Below, piece after piece: positions 1-9,285 of a DNA stretch of 64,000 nt. The DNA lies in NCBI RefSeq assembly GCF_002362255.1, contig NZ_LPVV01000012.1, forward strand, positions 186,001 through 250,000. The letters run 5' to 3'. This stretch comes from Microbacterium sp. SZ1. Its GTDB lineage: Bacteria; Actinomycetota; Actinomycetes; Actinomycetales; Microbacteriaceae. The notes beneath the pieces were generated by a model. That model did not search any database, was not told the origin of the DNA, and saw only the letters and a list, made by a program, of their open reading frames with translations. Made by a program: the position numbers and the translations under genes. Every line of letters starts with the position of its first letter. The first letter of the stretch is position 1.

Positions 1-1920
1 AGTCACACGGTACAGTCGCGCGTCGCCGACCTCGTCGACGAGCGTGACAGCTGAGGAGTCCTCGAGGTCGACCAGACCGACGTACTCGTGCTCGGCGCCA
101 TGGATCTCCTGCGTGCCGAAGTCCAGGACGTACAGCACATCGGCTCTCTCGATAGCGTCGCACACCGCGGTCCCGGGCCGCGCTTCAGCGAGGCGGTCGA
201 GGATCAGCAGATCGTCGTCGGTGAAATCCATCAGCATGTGCGGCATCAGCACATCTCGATCGGAGAAGGCATAGGCGAGCCCGGCGCCGGTCCAGGCGCT
301 GCCCACGATCGTGGAGCCCGGAGGGACCTCGCCGGGAAGCCGTTCCAGCAGCGTCTTCTCGTCCAGGGTGATCAGACGAGACTCGTCGGTGTACATGTAG
401 ACCGCGGACGCCATTCGGATGGCCTGGAGCGAGGCGTACGCCTGTCCCGCGATAACGAGCAAGATCGCGACGGCCGCCACCGCTATCAGGGATCTGCGCC
501 GACCCGTGGTGCGGAGGCGATGTTCGAGCCATCGCACGAGAACGGCTGCTCCGAGCGCCGCGAGAGGGATGACCACGAGGGGGAGCAATGCGGCGAGCCG
601 CGGAGCGTTGTTGTACCACGCAGCCGTCATCAGATCACGAAGCTGATGCCAGGGAAGGGCGCTGGCTACGACGTAGAGCGTGCCCACTGTGAGAAGCGCC
701 GCCAGTGCGAGCACCTCAGGGACTCTGCGCTCCCGGACTGCGACGACCACGCCGATGGCGAGCAAGACGACGACTACCCACGGCACGTTGCCGTAGGTCG
801 GCGCGACCGTGATGGCCTGGCCGATCGCCTGTGCCACCGACTGCTCGACAGGCCAACCGCGAGCCTCGGCGGCGGGCTTGAGCACCTTCCACGCGACGGC
901 TGCGACGATCAGTGCCGCGCTCATAGCGATCAGGGCTCGGATCATCGACGCGCGTGGCGGACGGCGCGCCAGGAAACGGACGAAGGCGAGGACTCCCGTC
1001 AGCATCGCCAGGACCATCCACGCGACGAACGCCCCCGGGTGCGCCACCGCGATCCCGGGCAGAGCCCCCACCACCGCTACCGCAAGCGGGAGAACCGGGG
1101 GCACCGCGCGCTCACCGTGGAGGCCGAACATCGCGATCATCGCCGCCAGCGCGGCCGGTATGAGAGCTACGCCGAGCAGATACGGGTATAGGACCCCGTA
1201 GTCGAGCATCAGGATCGGGAACGCGGGGATCAGACCGGTCAATGCCCCGGCCGCGATCAGCACCGGACGCGTCCGCCCCATCAGCGTGCGCGTCAGGAGC
1301 AGCACCGTTGCGGGCCACACCATCGCAGCGACGACGACCGTCATCGCGTTCGACGCTGTCATGATCGACGCACCGGCGAGCTGGGACACGAGAGCGACAG
1401 AGGCGTGCCAACCGCTCGGGTAGAACCACACGCCGCCGTTGTCGCTCGTCATGGAGCCGACGGTCAACGGCGATGCGGAGCCCGTCTCGAGCACGTATCG
1501 CACCGCGTTCAGATGGAAGACGTTGTCGAAGGACTGCGAGATGTTGTCGGGAGAGCCGATGACCGCGACCACCTGCGCGCCGACGAGGATGGCGGCTCCA
1601 GCCAACACCCACGCCGTGAGGGTCGCCGATCTCGGCTGGCCGAGATCACGCTCCCCTGGATCCCTTCGCATGAACCGTCTGACGACGGCGGCGATGAGTC
1701 CCACGGCGAGCGCGGTGAGGCAGACGGGGAGCCATGACCACGCCATCCCGACCGCGGCGCTCCACAGCGCGGCGATCGCGATCACACTCATGGACGCCAG
1801 CGGTGCGAAGGCCCAAGCCCATAACCCTCGCAGAGACAGAAGCCGAGCAACCAGATACCCCGGCGCGAAGAGGAGGACGAAGGCGACGCCGAGCGCGGGA
1901 ACCGCCGCGAGCCAGGTCAT
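1..1920 (-). CDS. DUF6541 family multi-spanning membrane protein, 3' end outside window
   Basis: The minus frame is open from an ATG at 1920 to the window edge, giving 640 codons without a stop, so the C-terminus is missing. The product opens with a hydrophobic segment (MTWLAAVPALGVAFVLLF), followed by many membrane segments and a soluble extracellular-looking tail with Asp/Glu-rich stretches. It resembles the actinobacterial DUF6541 membrane family, which is found in envelope-glycan loci and has no proven reaction. The multi-TM plus outer-domain plan is that of GT-C glycosyltransferases or O-antigen polymerase/ligase proteins, so a role in assembling the exported polymer is an inference. The ATG overlaps the upstream GT2 stop as ATGA, so the two are co-transcribed and probably translationally coupled. 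Confidence 0.75.
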   Translation of the reverse strand, partial: MTWLAAVPALGVAFVLLFAPGYLVARLLSLRGLWAWAFAPLASMSVIAIAALWSAAVGMAWSWLPVCLTALAVGLIAAVVRRFMRRDPGERDLGQPRSATLTAWVLAGAAILVGAQVVAVIGSPDNISQSFDNVFHLNAVRYVLETGSASPLTVGSMTSDNGGVWFYPSGWHASVALVSQLAGASIMTASNAMTVVVAAMVWPATVLLLTRTLMGRTRPVLIAAGALTGLIPAFPILMLDYGVLYPYLLGVALIPAALAAMIAMFGLHGERAVPPVLPLAVAVVGALPGIAVAHPGAFVAWMVLAMLTGVLAFVRFLARRPPRASMIRALIAMSAALIVAAVAWKVLKPAAEARGWPVEQSVAQAIGQAITVAPTYGNVPWVVVVLLAIGVVVAVRERRVPEVLALAALLTVGTLYVVASALPWHQLRDLMTAAWYNNAPRLAALLPLVVIPLAALGAAVLVRWLEHRLRTTGRRRSLIAVAAVAILLVIAGQAYASLQAIRMASAVYMYTDESRLITLDEKTLLERLPGEVPPGSTIVGSAWTGAGLAYAFSDRDVLMPHMLMDFTDDDLLILDRLAEARPGTAVCDAIERADVLYVLDFGTQEIHGAEHEYVGLVDLEDSSAVTLVDEVGDARLYRVT

Positions 1921-2816
1921 CGCGTCAGGCCGTCGGGGTAACGCACCTTCGGATTGAACGCGATTCCCTTGAGCCACCTGCCCAGCAGCTTCCCGCGCAG
2001 ATCCAGCGGCACGCGGCCCCGGTGAAGACTCACGAACAGCCGGGCGCCGAACTCGAGGAAGTACAGCAGTCCGCGGTGGTGCAGCTGCCAGGAGGCCTCG
2101 TTGCGAACGCCGTAGGCGAACTTCCAGAGGCTCTTGCGGTCGACCATGGCGAAGTTCACTCCGCGGTTGTCACCCATGTCGTGGACCACGACGCTGTCCA
2201 TCACCTGGACGCCGGGGCAGCGACGGGTGAGCCGGAGGGTGTACTCCCGGTCGTCGAACCAGATGAAGTACTCGGAGTACGGGAGGCCGTACTCCGCGAT
2301 GGCCCATCGGGGGATCAGCACGGAGACGAACGAACACGCCGTCACCATGACGTTGTTCTGACCCTTGACCAGCAGACGCCCCCAGTCCCATGTCGGCACG
2401 GGGTTGTTCATCTCGCAGATGGAGCCGTCGGTGAACTCTACGACGGAGCAGGCGAAAGGAACATCGCCGCCGAGCTCCTCGACCGCCGCGTCGAAGCCGG
2501 AGACCAGTGTCGCCAACGCCTCGGGCCTCGGGTAGCAGTCATCGTCCATGATCCACACGTGGTCCGCTCCACTGGCGTACCCGCGCAGCATCCCCTCGGA
2601 GAACCCGCCCGCGCCGCCCGAGTTGGTCGACATCGTGACGACCTCCAGCGGCACAGAGGTCTCCAGCGAAGCCAGATACTCCGCCGTGCCGTCGGTGGAC
2701 GCGTTGTCGATCACGAACAGCGTCTCCACGGGGTGGGTCTGCGCCTCGATCGACGCGATGACCGTCTTCAGCTTCTCCAGACGATTGAACGTGACGACGA
2801 CACCTGCAACGCTCAC
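1917..2816 (-). CDS. GT2 family glycosyltransferase (GlfT-like)
   Basis: This cytoplasmic GT-A fold enzyme transfers a sugar from a nucleotide-sugar donor to a growing envelope glycan. The N-terminus carries the Rossmann motif VVVTFNR, then IDNASTDGT, and an acidic metal-binding motif WIMDDDC near residue 94. Further on, YFIWFDDREYTLR resembles the W-D-D catalytic segment of galactofuranosyl- and rhamnosyl-transferases of the GlfT/RfbN type. The GTG at 2816 is chosen because it overlaps the upstream stop as GTGA and follows an AGAGGTGGG ribosome site; an ATG at 2843 would overlap that site. It is the middle gene of a minus-strand trio with the GT4 gene and DUF6541. The sugar cannot be read from sequence. 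Confidence 0.88.
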   Translation of the reverse strand: MSVAGVVVTFNRLEKLKTVIASIEAQTHPVETLFVIDNASTDGTAEYLASLETSVPLEVVTMSTNSGGAGGFSEGMLRGYASGADHVWIMDDDCYPRPEALATLVSGFDAAVEELGGDVPFACSVVEFTDGSICEMNNPVPTWDWGRLLVKGQNNVMVTACSFVSVLIPRWAIAEYGLPYSEYFIWFDDREYTLRLTRRCPGVQVMDSVVVHDMGDNRGVNFAMVDRKSLWKFAYGVRNEASWQLHHRGLLYFLEFGARLFVSLHRGRVPLDLRGKLLGRWLKGIAFNPKVRYPDGLTR

Positions 2817-4498
2817 CACGAGCCCACCTCTTTCTCGAACCACGAACTCGCCGACGGCTGCGCCAGCAGCTTCTTCTCGGCCTTGCGCTCAGCGCGCCAC
2901 AACGCCTCGCGCGCCGCCTCGTCATCGACGAGAGGCAGCACGATCTCGGCGAGACGCCGTGCGGCGACTCTCGCGAAGCGGGGAACGAGAGCCTCGCGCG
3001 GGATCACGTCGCCCTGCGCGCCGACATCGGTCGAGACGACCGGCACGCCGTGGGCGATCGCCTCGAGTGTCGTGAGGGTGAGTCCCTCGTTGTGCGAGGA
3101 CACCACCAGCAGGTGGGACTCGTCCAGCGTCTCCGTCACGGGGTGGGAGGAAGACCGTCGCACGATGTCCGCCGCGAGTCCTTCCGCGGCGATGATGTCG
3201 TCCACCCAGCTCGACAGCTCGCCGTCCCCGTGCAGGATGAATCTCAGGTCGCGGCCCTGCTGCTTCAGGCGACGCGCCATCGTGATGAAGACCTCGGGTG
3301 CCTTCTGCCTGGCCATCCGCCCGACGAACGCGAGCGTGAATGGTTCTTCGGGCTTGCGAGCGCGGAAAACGGCGTCCTTGGGCTTGACCGTGAGACCCCC
3401 CAGGGGTGCCATGACGATCCGATCTTCGGGGATCTGCTGTACGTCGGCGAGCCAACGCGCCAGGCTCGGCGAGATGACGTGGTGAGTCGTGATCGATCGT
3501 GATGCGATCGCACTGCTCAGCGGGTAGCCTCCGCCCCGGTACTCGACGATGTGCGTGCTGTCGACGATGGGGATGTCGGGCCGGGAGCCCGCGATCCACG
3601 CGACTCGGTCGTAGAGCCATTGGTTGTGATGGATGACGACGCCCCGGACGTCGAATGAGCGCAGTAGGCCCCGTAGCAGGGGCTCGACCCCCGCCGTCTG
3701 CGATACCACCGTCGGCTCGGAGAACGGGATGATGAGCGCTCCATCGAGCTCCGGCCTCGTGACCCACGGCTGATGCGAATCGCGATTCGTCAGGACGATG
3801 GGGAGGAACCCCGCCTCGCGGACCAGGCGGACCGTCTCGAACGCCCACAGTTCGGCTCCACCGAGCTCGAACCAGTGAATGCCGATGATGACAGCTCGGG
3901 GTGCGCCCTCCGGTGCCGGACCGACGGGGACGATCACGTCGTCCTCGTGTGCTCCGCCTGCGGTGAACTCGGCGGGGTAGTCGCGCGGTTCGATGGCGTT
4001 GTGCAGCCACTTGCGGAAGCGCAACAGCGAAAGGTCGCGGGCATCGTCGTACAGGAGAGGTGCACGCGACTTGACCGCTCTGGCCACCCGCCCGACGAGA
4101 CCCGGACGAGGCGGGCGATACGGGTCAGCGGACAGGACCTCGTCCGACGACACGTGGAGGTGCCTGACGGGATGCGCGACGAGAGCCTGCGATGCGCTCT
4201 CCGTGTGCTCCGGGGTTCGCGGCTCGGGTGCGACGTCGCTCACGATGTCGAACGAGGCGATGCGTGATCTGTTGTGACGGGACATCCCATCGAAGGTGCT
4301 GTCGTCGGTGAGCCGAGGAGTGGTCTCCACCGATCCGTCGTACATGTTGATCCGCAGCGTCCGCCCCGGTGCCATGAGAGCGTGGAAGTTCAAAGCTCCG
4401 ACGAGCAGACGACGTTCGCGAGAGGAGAGCTCCTCAGCGGTGCCCGGCTCGACGAATCGGAAGAGTGCCGGCTGATCGAGAGCTGTATGGATTGTCAC
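2813..4498 (-). CDS. GT4 family glycosyltransferase with N-terminal extension
   Basis: A retaining GT-B glycosyltransferase of 561 residues. Residues 1-200 are an extension that resembles no known domain to me. The donor/acceptor halves follow: GIHWFELGGAE at about 206-216 matches the GT4 glycine loop, FVGRMARQKAPE at about 391-402 opens the C-terminal half, and HNEGLTLTTLEA at about 469-480 gives the E-x7-E donor-binding pair (E471, E479). The start is a GTG at 4498. A TAGGAT -10 box lies at 4544-4549 on the minus strand, about 45 bases upstream. The gene diverges from wzm/wzt and heads the trio with GT2 and DUF6541, so it probably acts on the polymer exported by that transporter. Confidence 0.88.
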   Translation of the reverse strand: MTIHTALDQPALFRFVEPGTAEELSSRERRLLVGALNFHALMAPGRTLRINMYDGSVETTPRLTDDSTFDGMSRHNRSRIASFDIVSDVAPEPRTPEHTESASQALVAHPVRHLHVSSDEVLSADPYRPPRPGLVGRVARAVKSRAPLLYDDARDLSLLRFRKWLHNAIEPRDYPAEFTAGGAHEDDVIVPVGPAPEGAPRAVIIGIHWFELGGAELWAFETVRLVREAGFLPIVLTNRDSHQPWVTRPELDGALIIPFSEPTVVSQTAGVEPLLRGLLRSFDVRGVVIHHNQWLYDRVAWIAGSRPDIPIVDSTHIVEYRGGGYPLSSAIASRSITTHHVISPSLARWLADVQQIPEDRIVMAPLGGLTVKPKDAVFRARKPEEPFTLAFVGRMARQKAPEVFITMARRLKQQGRDLRFILHGDGELSSWVDDIIAAEGLAADIVRRSSSHPVTETLDESHLLVVSSHNEGLTLTTLEAIAHGVPVVSTDVGAQGDVIPREALVPRFARVAARRLAEIVLPLVDDEAAREALWRAERKAEKKLLAQPSASSWFEKEVGSW

Positions 4499-4636
4499 GG
4501 ATACGAGTTGCTTTCAGATCGACGGACGCACAAGACCTCCGGAATCCTATCAGCGGCCGCTCCGCCCGCTCTGCGAGGAGCCTGGGCATCTCTTCCCGAT
4601 CCCACCTCGCTGCCAGGGTTCCCCGCGCGCGACTCG

Positions 4637-4642
4637 TATGAT
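4637..4642 (+). promoter_or_regulatory. -10 box (TATGAT) of the wzm-wzt operon
   Basis: TATGAT is close to the consensus TATAAT and sits 50 bases before the GTG chosen for wzm. The 194-base divergent spacer 4499-4692 holds this box and the TAGGAT of the opposite gene. No convincing -35 is visible. Confidence 0.45.
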
Positions 4643-4692
4643 TGCTGACGGTGCGCACGAGACGGTGGGCGCTTACGGAAGGCGGAATCGCG

Positions 4693-5562
4693 GTGCAACA
4701 GGATCGCACACATGACGATCAGAGGCTGACGACGCCGGGGGCGAACAAGGGCCTCCTCGAAGTCTTCCGACAGCGGCATCTCCTGTCCCTCATCGTTCGC
4801 AAGGAGATCCAGATCCGGTACCGCGGGTCGGTCCTCGGCTGGTTGTGGTCGTATGTGAAGCCGCTCGTGCAGTTCGTGGTCTTCTTCGTCGCGATCGGCG
4901 TGTTCCTCGGGTTGAACGACCGCGTCGACTTCTTTCCGATCTACCTGCTCTCCGGGATCACGGTCGTCACGTTCTTCAACGAGGCCTTCTCGAACGGCAC
5001 GCGATCGCTGGTCGACAACGCACCGCTCATCAAGAAGATCTATCTGCCGCGAGAGATGTTCCCCATCGCCAGCATGCTGATCGCTGCAGTGAACACCGTC
5101 CCTCAGATCATCGTCGTCGTCGTGATCTCTTTGTTCTTCGGCTGGTCGCCGACGTTCGCCTCTTTCGCCGCGATCCTGCTCGCGTTGGTCATCGTCGCCG
5201 TCCTCGCGAGCGGCCTGGGCCTGTTCTTCGGTTCCATCAACGTCACCTTCCGCGATGCGCAGAGCTTCGTCGAGATCATCGTGATGGTCGCCATCTGGGC
5301 GTCCCCTGTCATGTACGAGTGGACGCAGGTCGCGCGCGTGGTGCCGGAATGGCTGTTCGTCCTCTACAGGCTGAACCCGATCACGGCGGCAGTCGAGCTC
5401 TTCCACTACGGCATCTGGGCGCCGCTGGGACCCGACAACGCGTCTCCCATCCCCGATGTCTGGATGTTCGGGCTGCTCGCCCTCGTGACGTCGCTCATCG
5501 CCCTGGCCATCGGCCAGCTCGTCTTCCGCCGACTGGAGGGTCGTTTTGCCCAAGACCTCTGA
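4693..5562 (+). CDS. ABC-2 type polysaccharide/polyol phosphate export permease (Wzm/TagG)
   Basis: Membrane half of an ABC exporter that moves a lipid-linked glycan or teichoic acid across the membrane. The protein has the family layout: a cytoplasmic amphipathic start with VRKEIQIRYRGSVLGWLW, then about six membrane segments (for example FVVFFVAIGVFLGL, IIVVVVISLFFGW, LALVIVAVLASGLG), with YLPREMFPI between segments two and three, as in TagG and Wzm. The GTG at 4693 follows GGAAGGCGG at a suitable distance; the frame is open upstream to a TTG at 4642, which lacks such a site. The ATPase gene starts 17 bases before this stop, so the two form one transporter operon. The substrate is unknown. 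Confidence 0.92.
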   Translation: MQQDRTHDDQRLTTPGANKGLLEVFRQRHLLSLIVRKEIQIRYRGSVLGWLWSYVKPLVQFVVFFVAIGVFLGLNDRVDFFPIYLLSGITVVTFFNEAFSNGTRSLVDNAPLIKKIYLPREMFPIASMLIAAVNTVPQIIVVVVISLFFGWSPTFASFAAILLALVIVAVLASGLGLFFGSINVTFRDAQSFVEIIVMVAIWASPVMYEWTQVARVVPEWLFVLYRLNPITAAVELFHYGIWAPLGPDNASPIPDVWMFGLLALVTSLIALAIGQLVFRRLEGRFAQDL

Positions 5563-6289
5563 CGCAGCCTCGCTGCCCCGCATCGTCGTCGACGACGTCC
5601 ACAAGAACTTCAAGCTCCGGCATACGCACTCCATCAAGGAGACAGCGCTCGCTGCCGTGCGGCGCAAGCCCCTGACGACCGACTTCCACGCGCTCGACGG
5701 CGTCTCCTTCGAGATCGGAGTCGGTGAGGCGGTCGCCTTGCTGGGATACAACGGTTCCGGCAAGTCCACGATGCTCAAGCTCATCTCCGGCGTGCTCGCG
5801 CCCGATTCGGGTTCCGTGCTCACTCGAGGCAGGGTCGCCGGACTGATCGAGGTCGGAGCCGGCTTCCACCCCGATCTCTCAGGCCGGGAGAACATCTTCC
5901 TCAACGCCGCCATTCTCGGCATGAGCAAGAAGGAGACCGAGGAACGGTACGAGGAGATCGTCGCTTTCAGTGAGATCGAGCAGTTCATCGACACGGAGGT
6001 GAAGCACTACTCCTCCGGAATGTTCCTCCGACTCGCCTTCTCAGTCGCAATCCACACTGAGATGGATGTCCTGCTGATCGACGAGATCCTCTCCGTCGGC
6101 GACGAGCCCTTCCAGAAGAAGTGTCTGGCGCGGGTTCGGGAGCTGCACGCCCAGGGAAAGACCCTCGTCGTCGTCAGTCATGACCTCGACATGGTCTCCA
6201 AGCTCTGCGACCGAGGGATTCTTCTTCAGAAGGGCAAGCTGCGATTCGACGGCGCGACGACGGAGGCCGTTCAGCTCATGCGCTCGTGA
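5546..6289 (+). CDS. ABC transporter ATPase for polysaccharide export (Wzt/TagH)
   Basis: ATP-hydrolysing partner of the upstream permease. It has Walker A GYNGSGKST (67-75), the signature YSSGM (155-159), typical of Wzt/TagH rather than the common LSGGQ, Walker B VLLIDEILSVGDE (175-187) and the switch histidine in VVSHD. The start is a TTG at 5546, with GGAGGG five bases upstream and no better candidate, inside the end of the permease gene. At 247 residues it ends after the nucleotide-binding fold and lacks the C-terminal glycan-binding domain of O9a-type Wzt proteins, so export probably does not need recognition of a capped chain end (inference from family knowledge). Confidence 0.93.
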   Translation: MPKTSDAASLPRIVVDDVHKNFKLRHTHSIKETALAAVRRKPLTTDFHALDGVSFEIGVGEAVALLGYNGSGKSTMLKLISGVLAPDSGSVLTRGRVAGLIEVGAGFHPDLSGRENIFLNAAILGMSKKETEERYEEIVAFSEIEQFIDTEVKHYSSGMFLRLAFSVAIHTEMDVLLIDEILSVGDEPFQKKCLARVRELHAQGKTLVVVSHDLDMVSKLCDRGILLQKGKLRFDGATTEAVQLMRS

Positions 6290-6298
6290 GCTGAACGG
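6267..6298 (+). terminator. Hairpin over the wzt stop codon
   Basis: CCGTTCAGCTCA (6267-6278) pairs with TGAGCTGAACGG (6287-6298), a 12-bp perfect stem with an 8-base loop. The second arm begins with the wzt stop codon. There is no U-run. It also faces the convergent gene ending at 6316, so it may act in both directions. Confidence 0.5.
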
Positions 6299-6315
6299 GC
6301 TCGCGAAGACCGAGG

Positions 6316-7389
6316 TCACAGGTCGGCGTGCAGCCCCCAGACGCGTTCGCCGGCGCCATGCCAGGAGAACGCGCGCGAGCGATCTGCGGCCAGCACGCTG
6401 AGGCGTCGGGCGCCGGATCCCGTCGCGTCCACGACGGCATCCTCGATGTCATCCTGGGCGACGATCGTGCCTCCGTCGGCGACCACATCGCGATGCACTC
6501 CGGTGTCGAGCGCGACGACCGGCACCCCCAGCGTCATGGCCTCCACCGCACGCCAGGGCCACGCCGCGACGTCGTCCGTTGCGACGAAGGCCGAGGCGCC
6601 GGCGAGCACGGCCGCCCGATCCTCCGCGGGGAGGGCGGGGCGGACGCGGGCCCGAGCCTCAGGGAGACCGGCGGCGGCCGCGATCTCCGCCAACCTGGGC
6701 TCCGCCCCCTCCACTGCATCCAGCACCACGGCATCCGCGCCCGCGGCGACGGCCGCCCGGAAACCCGCCTCGATGGTCGCCGGCCGTCCGGTGACGACGA
6801 TGTAGCGGTCGGGGATCAACAGGGCCTTGCGGCGCGCGGCTGCGTCGAGCGGGACGACGAACCCGGACGGCGCCGCTCCGGGGATCACCCGGATCCGCTC
6901 CCCCAGCTTGGCGATCTCCGCGAGTCGCGCGCCGATCGAGTGCGTGGGCACGACGACCGCGTCCGCGTGCTTCACCGCGCGCTTGAGCATCGCACGGTTC
7001 CACGAGACCGCGGATTTCGTCAATGTCTCCGGGGCGTCCCATGCCCTGAGGTCCCACAGCGTGACCGTCGTCTGATCGTTGTCGTGCACCCGGTCGTGAC
7101 GGACCAGGGGCGCCATCAGCGACGCGGAGTGGATGAGACCGCCGCCGACTCCCGGCACGATCCCCATCTGCCAGGATGCCGAGAGCTCCCTGCGCGCCAG
7201 CGACAGCCGGTGCACGGCGGCGAGTCCGGGCACCGCGGCCTCGCTCTGCGCGGGGACGATCGCTTCGACATCGCACCCTGACGGCGCCGTGTCGACGAGC
7301 GCGCGCGCGAGGTCGAGCGCCGCCCAGGCCTGGTCCTGGTCCACGACATGCGCCAGTTGATCCAGAACCACGCGCAGTCGAGCACCCAT
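6316..7389 (-). CDS. Glycosyltransferase family 1/4-like protein
   Basis: A 357-residue GT-B type glycosyltransferase. The N-half includes GVGGGLIHSASLMAPL and VVVPTHSIGARLAEI. The C-half carries RIRVIPGAAPSGF, YIVVTGRPATIEAG in the usual donor-domain opening, and AWPWRAVEAMTLGVPVVALD, which corresponds to the E-x7-E region with only one clear glutamate. Mannosyl- or rhamnosyl-transfer is likely for the family, but the sugar is not readable. The frame stays open far upstream, but the ATG at 7389 is preferred because TACGCT lies six bases before it and the sequence beyond is the antisense of the DUF4012 gene. It is convergent with wzt and divergent from DUF4012. Confidence 0.82.
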   Translation of the reverse strand: MGARLRVVLDQLAHVVDQDQAWAALDLARALVDTAPSGCDVEAIVPAQSEAAVPGLAAVHRLSLARRELSASWQMGIVPGVGGGLIHSASLMAPLVRHDRVHDNDQTTVTLWDLRAWDAPETLTKSAVSWNRAMLKRAVKHADAVVVPTHSIGARLAEIAKLGERIRVIPGAAPSGFVVPLDAAARRKALLIPDRYIVVTGRPATIEAGFRAAVAAGADAVVLDAVEGAEPRLAEIAAAAGLPEARARVRPALPAEDRAAVLAGASAFVATDDVAAWPWRAVEAMTLGVPVVALDTGVHRDVVADGGTIVAQDDIEDAVVDATGSGARRLSVLAADRSRAFSWHGAGERVWGLHADL

Positions 7390-7395
7390 ACGACC

Positions 7396-7401
7396 AGCGT
7401 A
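7396..7401 (-). promoter_or_regulatory. -10 box (TACGCT), probable leaderless start
   Basis: On the minus strand TACGCT is followed by GGTCGT and then ATG at 7389. This places transcription start at or next to the start codon. Confidence 0.55.
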
Positions 7402-7473
7402 ATCTCCGGGCCTGCCGAATCCCGGAGGCAGCGCGGAGCGACGCCGATATGCCGCACATGCTTGAATGCAGGG

Positions 7474-9240
7474 GTGAGTGACGGACGCCTGCCGGTACGT
7501 CGCCGATGGTTGCGGTGGACCGTCGGCGTGATCCTGACCCTTCTCGTGCTCGCGGTCGGGTGGGTGACCGTGCGCGGCATCGGCGCCGTGACCGATCTGC
7601 AGCAGGTCTCCACGTCCGCCACGCAGCTGAAGGCCGCGATCGGCGACGGCGACCTGGAGCGGGCGACCAGGGTCTCCGACCGCATCGCCCATCACGCGGA
7701 GTCCGCGCACGAACTCACCTCCGATCCCGTCTGGCAGGCGTTCGGCGTGCTCCCCTGGATCGGCCCGAACTTCAGGGCGGTCAGCGATGTCGCCGACATC
7801 GCTGACGATGTCGCGTCGAAGGCGCTGGTGCCGGTCCTGGACGTCGCCGGCACGCTCGATCTCGCGAGCCTCGGCTTCTCCGGCGGACGGATCGACCTCG
7901 CACCCTTCGCCGCGATCGAACCGCCCCTGGCCGACGCGTCCGCCGCGTTGAGCACCGCTGAGGATCGCGCGCTGGCGATCGACGCGGGTGCGACGCTTCC
8001 TCCGCTGGCCGACGCGGTCGGCGAGATGCGGTCGGCCGTCACCCAGGCGGCGACGGTCGTCGGCTCGCTGCACGGCGCAGCCGCGCTGCTGCCGAGCATG
8101 CTCGGCGCCGAGGGCCCGAGGAACTATGTCGTCGCGATGCAGAACAACGCGGAACTGCGCTCCTCTGGCGGGATCATCGGTGCCATCGCCCTGCTGCACG
8201 CGGAGAACGGTCAGATCAGCCTCGTCCAGCAGGCCTCGACGATGGACTTCCCGGCGCTCGCCGAGTCGCTGCCATTGAGCGAATCCACCGTCGCCCTCTT
8301 CGAGGACCGTCCTGGTCGCTACCTGCAGAACATCACGAGCATCCCCGACTTCACCGAGGCGGGGTCCCTCGTCGCCGCCAGGTGGCAGCAGCGTTTCGGG
8401 ACGCCCGTCGACGGAGTGATCGCCGTGGACGCGGTCACGACCGAGAACCTCCTCGCCGCAACAGGACCTCTCACGTTCGGCCCCTTCGCCGTCACCGAGG
8501 ACGATGTCGTGAGCCTCCTGCTCTCCGGTATCTACACGGCGGTCCCCGACCCGGCTGCGCAGGACCAGATCTTCGCCCAGGCGGCCGGTGCACTGTTCGG
8601 AGCAGCGCTGTCCGGAACCGATCCCAAGGCCCTCGTCGCCGCTCTCGCCGCATCGGCCGAGCAGGATCGGATCCGCATCTGGAGCGCTCACGAGGACGAG
8701 GAGGCCTTCCTCGCGGGAACGGCTCTCGGCGGCGCGCTCCCCCGCGACGACGCGACGAGTCATGTGGGTGTGCTCTTCAACGACACCACCGGCGCCAAGA
8801 TGGACTACTACACCGACGCGACCATCACGACCGCCGTCGGGCGCTGCGACGGCGAGCCGACGACGCGGGTGAGCGTGACCTGGACCAACAACGCACCGGC
8901 GGATGCCGGAACGGCCCTCCCGGCGTACGTCACGGGAGGAGGGACGTACGGCGTCGAACCCGGCACGGTGCGCACCCTCATCACGGTGTACGGCCCGGAG
9001 GGCGCGACGCCGTCTCTCGTGGACCGCGAGGGCGGCGGCGAGGACGACGACGTGCAGACGGCCCTGCTCGGAACGCGCTCGGCGGTGCAGCAGGAGCTGC
9101 TGCTCGCTCCCGGCGAATCGGCCACGATCACGGTGGACTTCCAGGGAGAGGGCGCCGGCGAACGGCTGACGGAGGTCGAGCACACGCCGATGATCCGGAA
9201 TCCCGAGATGTCTCGCGAAGAACTTGTTTGCACTCCGTGA
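7474..9240 (+). CDS. DUF4012 domain-containing envelope protein
   Basis: A 588-residue protein with one N-terminal membrane anchor (WTVGVILTLLVLAVGWVTV) after a short basic cytoplasmic stretch, and a large extracellular part. The conserved DUF4012 core reads YVVAMQNNAELRSSGGIIG, a signature of this actinobacterial and Gram-positive family, followed by a LytR-like stretch with TSIPDFTEAG. The reaction is unknown; family members sit in exopolysaccharide clusters. The GTG at 7474 is chosen since the frame upstream has no ribosome site, and TTGAAT (7462-7467) six bases upstream could be a -10 for a leaderless message. Its position between a glycosyltransferase and an anchored surface protein supports an envelope role. 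Confidence 0.85.
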   Translation: MSDGRLPVRRRWLRWTVGVILTLLVLAVGWVTVRGIGAVTDLQQVSTSATQLKAAIGDGDLERATRVSDRIAHHAESAHELTSDPVWQAFGVLPWIGPNFRAVSDVADIADDVASKALVPVLDVAGTLDLASLGFSGGRIDLAPFAAIEPPLADASAALSTAEDRALAIDAGATLPPLADAVGEMRSAVTQAATVVGSLHGAAALLPSMLGAEGPRNYVVAMQNNAELRSSGGIIGAIALLHAENGQISLVQQASTMDFPALAESLPLSESTVALFEDRPGRYLQNITSIPDFTEAGSLVAARWQQRFGTPVDGVIAVDAVTTENLLAATGPLTFGPFAVTEDDVVSLLLSGIYTAVPDPAAQDQIFAQAAGALFGAALSGTDPKALVAALAASAEQDRIRIWSAHEDEEAFLAGTALGGALPRDDATSHVGVLFNDTTGAKMDYYTDATITTAVGRCDGEPTTRVSVTWTNNAPADAGTALPAYVTGGGTYGVEPGTVRTLITVYGPEGATPSLVDREGGGEDDDVQTALLGTRSAVQQELLLAPGESATITVDFQGEGAGERLTEVEHTPMIRNPEMSREELVCTP

Positions 9241-9285
9241 CTTTCGTCGAAGCATGATGTAGTCTCGAGTCCATTGGGGAATAAC

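Noticed and set aside
7390..9255. Upstream extension of the minus-strand glycosyltransferase at 6316 to a 979-residue protein
   Set aside because: The extension is antisense to the DUF4012 gene, is Arg/Gly-rich without homology, and a promoter signal lies at the shorter start (7389).
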